This document shows, one piece after another, positions 6,628 to 13,577 of a stretch of DNA of 13,577 bases; within the stretch, counting starts at the first letter, position 1; the number at the start of each line of letters is the position of its first letter. Location: positions 1 to 13,577 of the forward strand of contig JAZDGX010000061.1 of assembly GCA_043806645.1 (NCBI GenBank), in the 5' to 3' direction. A program made the translations under genes and the position numbers. Below the pieces are notes generated by a model. It was not told where the DNA came from. It was given only the letters and a program-made list of their open reading frames with translations, and did no database searches. Source of the DNA: JAZDGX01 sp043806645. Lineage in GTDB: Bacteria > Eisenbacteria > RBG-16-71-46 > CAIMUX01 > WJJG01.

Positions 6628-9600
6628 CTAGAAGGAGAACGAGGCCGCCAGATTCACCGTCGCATACCGCATGGTTCGCGTGCGATTCTTGTTGTCCGTA
6701 TTCTCCCCATACCTGAGCGTCATGTTCCCGGTAACGCTGCGGGTGAACTGGTAGCTCCCTCCCACGCCGAACTCGAGTTTGCGGCCGTCGGCGGTCACCT
6801 GCGGATTGTAGCCGACCTGCTGCGTGACGTCGCGGTAGCTGTCCAGATTGAAATCGAGCGAGAGGTCGAGCTTGCTCGTGATGCGCTCCTTGTTCTTCGT
6901 CAAGGGCACCGTGATCTCGCGCACGATACTCAGGCTCTTCTTCGCCGACAGGTAGATGCGCGTGTCGGTGCGATCCGCGATCCGCTTGAGCGCCGTCAGA
7001 TCCTCGCTGTGGTTGAGGGTGCGATCCACGCGCATCGTGGCGGTCACGCCGGAACGGAAGCCCAACTCGAGGTCGAGCAGCGGAGACCATTGCGTGCTCA
7101 GTTCATCCCGTGCCGCCGCCCCCGCCCGGGTGCTGCTGCGCAGCTTGCGCAGGAACCGCGTGTTGGCCTTGAAGCTGCGCAGATATGCCTTCAGCCCGAA
7201 TTTCTGCGTCAGATCGCCCCAGCGGACATTCAGCTCCGGAAACGTGCGGTCGTGCGTCCCGGTGACGGTCCCCGTCGAGCGCGTTTCGGCTTGGTCATCG
7301 GTGAAGTGCGCCGCGACGGCGACTCCGATGAGGGTTACCTCGGCGTCCAGCTTGACCTGCCGGCTGTTGACAAGCGATTCGCGGAAATTCTCGAGCGTCT
7401 CCACGCCCGGGTCCATGGAGAGCCCGAGCTGGTAGGCAAGGCTCGGCTCTCCGCGAACGCGATTGTAGGTGCTGCCGTCGGATAGCGAGTAGGACGCGGT
7501 GGTGCGCCCGACCGAGAACCACTTGCGCAACGGATTGGCCTGGCGGTTGCGCTGGGGAGTCTGGGGGACCGGAGGCTCCGGCCGTTCCTTGTCCTCCTGC
7601 CCCTCCTCGTCCTCGCCTTCGGCTTCGACTTCCGGCGGCGGTGCGGCGGGGGGTTGCCCCGCCGGTGCCCCCTTCAGCACGAGCCAGTCGAGGATCCCCT
7701 GTAGCGGCAGGTCCCACGCAATGCTGCGGGCCTGGCCGTTGGTCAGTTCGTTGTAGCGCTCCAGCCCTCCCCCACCGGTACTGCCCTGGCGATTGAAGCC
7801 CCCGCGGAAATTCGAATTCCAGCCCAGGCGCGGTTCGAGCCAATTCGTCTTCACGCGTAGCTGGTAGTTCGCCGTCAGGTTCTCCTGCCGCGAGGTCTCC
7901 TGCCCGATGTTCAAGCCGCCCAGCCAGGAGGCCTCCTGTCGCAGCATCAGGTCACGGCTTTGCTTGAAGTCGTAGTTGACGGCGCTGATCGGCTTGAGCG
8001 CCGCGGCCAGACTCAGCCCGCCGGAACGCACCGTGCGGCGGTCGTCGAGGACGAAGGGCCGGCCGAGATCGCCGCCTTCGCGCCGGTAGCGCGCCTGGTC
8101 CTTCTCGCTGCGGGTGAAGGCCATGCCGAAGCTGGTCGGCGTCAACCGCAACTTCCAGCTCTTGTACAGTCCGATCTCACCCCATTGCCCGAAGGGAAAG
8201 GCATAGCTCGCGGAGAAGGTGCGCGTCGTGGTTGAATCGCGCGCCTGCGGATTGGTGCTGTTGATCTCACGAATGGAGCCGCTCAGGCGCAGGGCATCCA
8301 GGGTGTAGCGCAACAGGCCGCCCTCGCCCCCCTGGCGGGACAGACCGAGGCTGTAGCTGCGATTCACCTGCTCCGTCAGATCCCGGTCGCTCGGGTTCTC
8401 TCCCACCAGCAGATCGTCGTTGGTGCGGTATTTCGGCACGCGCCGGCTCCAGTCCTGCTGGAAGCTGAAGGGCAGGTTGATATCCAGCTGCCGAGGCATC
8501 AGGCGACCGAGCGGCACGTTGCCCGTGGAGAGCGCGTAGCTCGTCTCGCGTTCGCGGCGCCCGCTGAAGCCGCCCCCGCTGATGCTGACGAAATCGGCCC
8601 CGACCTGGCGGTAGCTGAAGTCCAGCCGGGCGAAGTCGGAGAGCTCCGTGCGCACCTGCATGCGCATGGCGTAGTCGACTTCCTTGTGCACGTTCGTCAG
8701 GCGCAACTCGTCGAGCCAGATATTGGCTTGCGACACCGGGCCCGGCCCGCGGTAGTCCACGCCCATCGTGATCCGGCGGACGCGCATCAGATAGGGATGC
8801 CCCTTCATGCGGATCCGTCCGCCGTCTGCCAGCTCGCGCGTGACGTCCGCGTCGCTTCCCGCCTCGACCGCCTTCAGATCGCTCAAATCGGTCAGGAGGA
8901 TCTTGATCGGCAGCCAGCTCGCGGTCTGGCGATCCGCGCTCGGGATCGCCGGCACCGGCACGCGGTATTCGTAGAAATCGGTCGTGTCCGCATTGGCGTC
9001 CTTGCACAGCCGCAGAAAGAACTCGGCCTCGCTGTCGGGCGGCAGCGTGCTGTTCAGCCAGAGTTCGAGCGACTCGTAGCGGGTGTAGTCCTGGTCGCGC
9101 AGGAAGGACTCGTAGACGCGCCCGATGTGCCCCGGCTGGAAGTTGCGCATCTCCAGCGTCAGGGACTGTTCCCGCTCGGGCACCCGGTCATCAGCACGCT
9201 GTTCGTCTTGATGCGGTATGAAGGGGGGCACATAGACGTCGGCGTTCTCTTTGTTGTTGTAGACGCCGGGGAAGAAGTCCTCTTCGTAGACCGCCAGCTC
9301 GCTCGGCGGCACCAGCGTGCCGGCCGAATCGCGGATCGCTTCGACGATCCACCGGTTGGAGCGGATCTCGATTGCGCCGATCTGCAGCCGCTTCCAGGAG
9401 GAAGCCCCGCCGAACCAGATGCGCAGGTGCTTGACCTCGTCCCAGGAAGGATCCCCGACGCGCTCGTGGACGTAGGCGTCGGAAAGCGGGATGCGGATGC
9501 GGCGCCAGCCGTTGCGGGTGTCGAGGGTCCAGTTGGTCTCCCTGCCGGCGTAGTCGCGGCGCACGTCGGTCTCGAGGAACTCGCTGCTGTCCGCCAAATC

Positions 9601-12600
9601 CACACGGAACTCGAAGTACGAATTCAACTGGTCGAGGCTGTTGTCCCCGTCGAGATCCTCGCTGTCGAGTCGCCCGTTCTTCTCGGTTCCGTTCACCTTC
9701 CGGTAGACGGGGCACACCTCCTCGTAGGTCTCGTACTTCACCTCCGCATCACCGGTCCATTCGTAGTCGTCGAACGAGCCGTCCGCCGGATCCACGCCCT
9801 CCAGGTTGTCGAGGCCCGTGTCCTCGTCGGTCTCGGTGCTCAGATCCAGTTCCCCGTCGCGATTCGCATCCTCCGTGTTGAGGGTGCGGTCCGCGGGAGT
9901 CTGGGGACCACCCGCGACGTCTCCGGTCGCGCAGTCGACCGGCCGCCGGCGCCACAGGGCGTCCTCGCTGACCTGGCCGATGTCCACGTACATCAGGCCG
10001 GCGCGCGTGGAGGTGTCCTGGACGAACTCCTCCCACGGCACGAAGTCGTTCACCCAGATGTCGAGAAAGCGGGCGCGCGTGAGATCGAGGTTCGTCCGGG
10101 AGAGGCCCTGGGTGATGCCCATCCAGGATTCTTCAGGCGGGCAGAGCGCTCCGCCTTCCTCCAACAGTCCGGTGTAGGGCCAGAGCTGCAACTCAAGGAC
10201 GCTGCGATGATCGTTGGCTTCCTGGTACTCCAGCGTCGGATTGAGATCGCCTTCCTGAACGGTCTGGTAGGGCGTGTACCACCAGGTCTCCCCGCTGCGG
10301 GCCGCCCGCTCGGACTCGTCGATGCCGGCCACGCCTGTTTCGGGAAGACTGCTCGACTGCCAGGCCATGCGGTTCAAGCGCACGTACAAGTCGTCGGCCA
10401 CGCCCTCGAAATCGTCGATGTAGAGATCGTTGCGGGTATTGGGATTCGGGAAGCTGACGCCGAGGCCTCCCTCCACGGAGATCTGCGAGGCCTTGCGCGC
10501 GTCGAGAAACGGCAGTTGATCGAGGAGCCGGGTCAGGCCCATCGACTCGCGACCATAGCGCGTGGCGATCTCGCCGACCGCGATGCGCGTCGGTTCCGAG
10601 CCGAGCCGCGGCCGGCGATCGGGGCTGCCCTTGCGCTCGTAGAGCCAGGAGGTCGACATCGAGAAGTTCGAACCCTCGGGCTGGTAGAGCAGGGCCCCGC
10701 CGAGCAGGGTCTTGCTGACCGAGCCCAGGCCGCCCGCGTGCTTGCAGGTGACGCGGATCTCCTCGTCCTCGCCGACCGAGGCCTGCTCGTAGAGCCGGAT
10801 GACGCCGGTCTGATAGTCGATGCGGTAGTCGGTGTCGCGCGTGAGGCGCCGGCTGCCGACCATGACGACCTCCGAGCCCTCGATGATGTCCCAGGCGTCG
10901 ATGCTCAGCTCCGAGACGGGCGTGCGGTAGCTGACCTCGATGTAGAAGCGCGAGGCCCATGTCGTGTCGCTGCCGGGTTGATCGTGATCCCGAACGCACG
11001 AACGGCGTTCGTAGATGTCCGTGTTCCAGCGCTCTTCGGCCAATACGTCCCAGGTGGACGGGTTTCCCGGCCGCCCGCGCAAGTCGGCTTCCCCATCGGG
11101 GCCGGCGGGGGCGAAGGGGCGCAGGTCGGGGAAAAAGAGGTACCCGTTGGTGAAGTCGACCCAGACGTTGTCGATCTGGCTGTCCTGGCCCAGGACGAGC
11201 CCCGCGTCGGTCTCCTGGTAGTAGTCGAGCCCCAGGCTGCGGATCAGCCGGGTGCCGTCGAGCTCGTCGGGATCCTCGATGCCGCCGATCGCGCCCTTGT
11301 AGCGAATCTGCAGGTCGAAACCGTCCTTCAGAATCGCATTCTCGGGAAGCCCCGCCCCGGTCCAGTTCTCGAGCGAAGAATGCAGCGGATAGACGTTCTT
11401 CAGCATCAGCCGGTTGGTCGCGGCCCAAGGGCCCGACTCCAGATCGGATCCGACCAGATCGTAGCGCGGGCGGATCATCTTGACGTAGAGCTGGTCGCCG
11501 ACGACGCCGCCGACGTTGCTGCCGCGCCCCTGGTCGTAGTAGATCACGCCCAGCGTCGAATTCTGATCCAGGTACCGCTTGAGGATGATGATCGGATGGG
11601 TTTGATTGCGCTCATCGATCAGGACCTCGTAATCGGGCCCCTCGTCGAGCTGCTGGAAATAGCAGGGCCCCGCCAGGGTATCGGAAGGCTGCGGCGCCGG
11701 CCCGTCGAGATTGAGCACCGCGTGGCCCGGGTAGGTGGCGAAGCTCTCGGTAATGTCGCCGTCTCCATCATCCAGGTATAGGATCACCGATCCCTGGCTG
11801 ATCTGGACGATGTCGTAGGCCCCTCCCGTCTCCGGATAGGCGTCGCCGTTGGGATCGTTGAGGAAGAAGAAGCGGTCCTTGACGTATTCGTAATCATGGA
11901 TCGTCTTGGTCTGTTCCTGGCTCCGGACGCTGGTCGACTTCTCGGCCGTCTCCCCTTCTTCCTTGCTTAGAATCACGTTGAACGTGACATCCCCGACCTG
12001 CGCCTCGGCATTGATGCCGAAGAGGCCGGTGTGCGAACCGCCGTAGGAGACGTACTCGGTGCCCGGCAGGCGCAGGCTGGTATTGCCCAGATCTACCTTG
12101 CGGATGATCTCGTCCTCGTAGCCGCGATAGTGGATCCCAATGCGGTTGGCCAGCGAAGTCTGCGCCTGGCTGGACTGGTCGACATCCACATCGAGCTTGT
12201 CTCCGATATCCCCCTTCAGCCGGATCGTCAGATCCTGCTTCATCTCGAGTTGCGGGAATTTCGAGGGCTTGCGCTGGAACTCGGTCGTCGGCCGGAACGG
12301 GTACCATTGGCTGCGGCCACCGAAGGAGATCCGTTCGCTGCCGCTCACCGATAGGTTCGGCTTTCCCTCGCCGAAGATGGAGCGGACCACCGTGGGCAGC
12401 TCGAAGGGCAGCGAAAGGCGCACCAGTCCGGCCCGGCCCCCCTGGACCGTGGCGCGTTTCATCGATTCCTTGATCTGCTCCCGCCACACCGAGCGGGAAT
12501 GGACCCAACTCAGGCGCGTGAGGTGGCGCGCATAGGGCTCGGGCGGGATGGAGCCGACTTCCAGGCCCAGGCGCAGGCGGCTGCGCTGTACGACCGCCCG

Positions 12601-13479
12601 CTCCAGGTCGACGCTGTGCTGCCACGTGAGCAACGCGCTGCGGGAGAGATCGCGGCCGGGCGGGGGCAGATACCGCATGCCCCCGCTGCGGGAGGATTGG
12701 AAGAAGACACCGGAGGCGACCCCCGCCTCGATCAAGGAGTCGGCGTTCGCATCGGTTTCAATGGCGATCGAGTCGGAGGAGGCGAAGAACTCGGGACGCA
12801 GCCCCAGCCTGTCGCGCGCGAAGGCCCGACTGGAGGCCCGTCGATAGAGGCGGTAGAGCAACGCCCCGCGCATCGGCTCCGCATCGGGCCACCATGCGAG
12901 GGGCTCGACCGTGGCCGTATCCGTCGTGCTGGCCCTCCACAGAGCGACGATACCGAACGGGTCGACCTCCATCGGCTTGATCAGGTAGGGCACGCCCCGC
13001 CCCGCAGGCACGCGCTCGCCTGAAACGCTGTCGGATCGAGCCTGGCTGCTGTCTGGAAGATCGAGGGCTGCGGCGGATGGAGCCAGGACGCTGTCGGCAA
13101 GTCCGAGGATGTCCGCGGTTGGAGCCAGGGCGCTGTCGGCAAGCTCGAGGATGTCCGCGGTTGGAGCCACACTACTGTCGGCCGACTGATGGAAGCCGCT
13201 CCCTCGATCGTTTCCGACATCGACGAACAGGCTCTCTCCGGCCGCGGGAGGCAGCGAAGAGCGAATCATGCGGATGAGGGGTTCAGCGACCCGCTGGGAG
13301 GGGTCGAGCGTGGCGGACAGGATCGGACAGGGGGGCCCCGGGAGGAGATTGGAGGCACGCGCAGGCGCAGGGTCGAAGCGACCCATAAGCAACGGCAGGC
13401 CCCACAGCGAGACCAGCGCTGCCAGGAGAATGGACGCGACAGCTTCCCGGACCCTCATCCGCTCAATGTCCCTGGTCAT
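6628..13479 (-). CDS. sprA: SprA-family type IX secretion outer-membrane translocon
   Basis: SprA (Sov) is the giant outer-membrane pore of the type IX secretion system, also needed for gliding in flavobacteria. This copy has 2283 residues, near the usual 2300-2500. A signal peptide spans about 10-43 (VASILLAALVSLWGLPLL, cleavage near ARA-S). A unique N-terminal stretch includes a three-fold repeat at 101-142. A SprA_N domain follows (about 370-530) with ERISFGGRS, LKGDIGDKLDVDVDQ, GYEDEIIRKVDLGN and LFGINAEAQVGD. The middle has YIDDFEG (near 1020), ARFLDIWVNDF (near 1138) and Asp-rich loops (1204-1283). The C-terminal half (from about 1600) has VGADFVSISGGGF and LGRLMPRQLDINLPFSF, closely SprA-like, and ends in aromatic ASFSF as a barrel protein should. 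An acidic, Pro-rich insert lies at about 1935-1985. The start is ATG 13479; ATG 13458 is possible. Identity is firm; whether a working T9SS exists cannot be judged here. Confidence 0.94.
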   Translation of the reverse strand: MTRDIERMRVREAVASILLAALVSLWGLPLLMGRFDPAPARASNLLPGPPCPILSATLDPSQRVAEPLIRMIRSSLPPAAGESLFVDVGNDRGSGFHQSADSSVAPTADILELADSALAPTADILGLADSVLAPSAAALDLPDSSQARSDSVSGERVPAGRGVPYLIKPMEVDPFGIVALWRASTTDTATVEPLAWWPDAEPMRGALLYRLYRRASSRAFARDRLGLRPEFFASSDSIAIETDANADSLIEAGVASGVFFQSSRSGGMRYLPPPGRDLSRSALLTWQHSVDLERAVVQRSRLRLGLEVGSIPPEPYARHLTRLSWVHSRSVWREQIKESMKRATVQGGRAGLVRLSLPFELPTVVRSIFGEGKPNLSVSGSERISFGGRSQWYPFRPTTEFQRKPSKFPQLEMKQDLTIRLKGDIGDKLDVDVDQSSQAQTSLANRIGIHYRGYEDEIIRKVDLGNTSLRLPGTEYVSYGGSHTGLFGINAEAQVGDVTFNVILSKEEGETAEKSTSVRSQEQTKTIHDYEYVKDRFFFLNDPNGDAYPETGGAYDIVQISQGSVILYLDDGDGDITESFATYPGHAVLNLDGPAPQPSDTLAGPCYFQQLDEGPDYEVLIDERNQTHPIIILKRYLDQNSTLGVIYYDQGRGSNVGGVVGDQLYVKMIRPRYDLVGSDLESGPWAATNRLMLKNVYPLHSSLENWTGAGLPENAILKDGFDLQIRYKGAIGGIEDPDELDGTRLIRSLGLDYYQETDAGLVLGQDSQIDNVWVDFTNGYLFFPDLRPFAPAGPDGEADLRGRPGNPSTWDVLAEERWNTDIYERRSCVRDHDQPGSDTTWASRFYIEVSYRTPVSELSIDAWDIIEGSEVVMVGSRRLTRDTDYRIDYQTGVIRLYEQASVGEDEEIRVTCKHAGGLGSVSKTLLGGALLYQPEGSNFSMSTSWLYERKGSPDRRPRLGSEPTRIAVGEIATRYGRESMGLTRLLDQLPFLDARKASQISVEGGLGVSFPNPNTRNDLYIDDFEGVADDLYVRLNRMAWQSSSLPETGVAGIDESERAARSGETWWYTPYQTVQEGDLNPTLEYQEANDHRSVLELQLWPYTGLLEEGGALCPPEESWMGITQGLSRTNLDLTRARFLDIWVNDFVPWEEFVQDTSTRAGLMYVDIGQVSEDALWRRRPVDCATGDVAGGPQTPADRTLNTEDANRDGELDLSTETDEDTGLDNLEGVDPADGSFDDYEWTGDAEVKYETYEEVCPVYRKVNGTEKNGRLDSEDLDGDNSLDQLNSYFEFRVDLADSSEFLETDVRRDYAGRETNWTLDTRNGWRRIRIPLSDAYVHERVGDPSWDEVKHLRIWFGGASSWKRLQIGAIEIRSNRWIVEAIRDSAGTLVPPSELAVYEEDFFPGVYNNKENADVYVPPFIPHQDEQRADDRVPEREQSLTLEMRNFQPGHIGRVYESFLRDQDYTRYESLELWLNSTLPPDSEAEFFLRLCKDANADTTDFYEYRVPVPAIPSADRQTASWLPIKILLTDLSDLKAVEAGSDADVTRELADGGRIRMKGHPYLMRVRRITMGVDYRGPGPVSQANIWLDELRLTNVHKEVDYAMRMQVRTELSDFARLDFSYRQVGADFVSISGGGFSGRRERETSYALSTGNVPLGRLMPRQLDINLPFSFQQDWSRRVPKYRTNDDLLVGENPSDRDLTEQVNRSYSLGLSRQGGEGGLLRYTLDALRLSGSIREINSTNPQARDSTTTRTFSASYAFPFGQWGEIGLYKSWKLRLTPTSFGMAFTRSEKDQARYRREGGDLGRPFVLDDRRTVRSGGLSLAAALKPISAVNYDFKQSRDLMLRQEASWLGGLNIGQETSRQENLTANYQLRVKTNWLEPRLGWNSNFRGGFNRQGSTGGGGLERYNELTNGQARSIAWDLPLQGILDWLVLKGAPAGQPPAAPPPEVEAEGEDEEGQEDKERPEPPVPQTPQRNRQANPLRKWFSVGRTTASYSLSDGSTYNRVRGEPSLAYQLGLSMDPGVETLENFRESLVNSRQVKLDAEVTLIGVAVAAHFTDDQAETRSTGTVTGTHDRTFPELNVRWGDLTQKFGLKAYLRSFKANTRFLRKLRSSTRAGAAARDELSTQWSPLLDLELGFRSGVTATMRVDRTLNHSEDLTALKRIADRTDTRIYLSAKKSLSIVREITVPLTKNKERITSKLDLSLDFNLDSYRDVTQQVGYNPQVTADGRKLEFGVGGSYQFTRSVTGNMTLRYGENTDNKNRTRTMRYATVNLAASFSF
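13054..13179 (-). repeat. Three tandem 42-bp units in the sprA 5' region
   Basis: Residues 101-142 of SprA consist of three 14-residue units: DSSVAPTADILELA, DSALAPTADILGLA and DSVLAPSAAALDLP. The first two are nearly identical at DNA level as well, which indicates recent duplication. The third is diverged. They lie after the signal peptide, outside the recognisable SprA domains. Confidence 0.9.
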
Positions 13480-13525
13480 CGCCTGTTCTGGGGGACATAT
13501 GGGTCGACCCCGGCCGATTCGTCTG

Positions 13526-13531
13526 TTTATA
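13526..13531 (-). promoter_or_regulatory. Promoter -10-like element upstream of sprA
   Basis: TATAAA on the minus strand lies 47 nt upstream of the sprA ATG, in the only AT-rich patch of the region. No good -35 is found 16-19 nt upstream; TTGGAG is present at 21 nt. The plus strand of the same patch reads TATACT (13528-13533), so the element could also serve divergent transcription. Confidence 0.35.
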
Positions 13532-13577
13532 CTCTCGCTTCATGCGCCAGTTCTCCAAATGGGGTCGGAATCCAGGA

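Noticed and set aside
8686..11781. Open frame of 1031 codons on the plus strand, antisense to sprA
   Set aside because: It lies wholly inside sprA, has no recognisable domain, and is rich in A, V, L, R, D and H as expected when a GC-rich gene is read backwards. Long antisense frames are common at this GC content.
13054..13179. Repeat array as a possible CRISPR
   Set aside because: The units are contiguous 42-bp in-frame coding repeats without spacers, inside a clear open gene.

Overview
The window is a GC-rich bacterial chromosome segment. Every supported gene lies on the minus strand, so transcription runs from high to low coordinates. The full-length SprA-type type IX secretion (T9SS) translocon suggests a member of the FCB superphylum (Bacteroidota, Gemmatimonadota, Fibrobacterota, Eisenbacteria and relatives). 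The high GC, GTG/TTG starts and divergent SprA sequence fit an uncultured high-GC FCB lineage better than a classical Bacteroidota genome. The sequence alone does not fix the phylum.

Layout in transcription order. (1) 13577-13480: a short upstream region with an AT-rich promoter-like patch. (2) 13479-6628: sprA, 2283 codons, a giant outer-membrane translocon with a signal peptide. (3) 6584-5532: a signal-bearing M28-family zinc enzyme that looks like a glutaminyl-peptide cyclotransferase (QC), starting 43 nt after sprA. (4) 5531-5402: a non-coding stretch with a perfect 7-bp hairpin and a weak promoter candidate. (5) 5401-1: a translation/transcription cluster rimP-nusA-infB-ylxP(DUF503)-rbfA, with rbfA cut by the window edge. 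The order matches the widespread nusA operon, but ylxR and ylxQ are absent between nusA and infB.

The cluster makes 30S maturation factors (RimP, RbfA), the transcription factor NusA and initiation factor IF2. rimP and nusA overlap in ATGA, which implies translational coupling. infB is split by a frameshift, most likely at a 9-base G/C homopolymer in its low-complexity linker. All functional IF2 domains are intact on either side.

The most interesting point is sprA directly followed by a QC-like enzyme. Exported proteins of Bacteroidota commonly begin with pyroglutamate after signal-peptide cleavage, so the pair may be an export module: a translocon plus an N-terminal-modifying enzyme. This is inference. 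No other T9SS gene is visible here. No tRNA, rRNA, CRISPR array, insertion sequence or prophage signal was seen, and no stretch over 300 bases lacks a gene.
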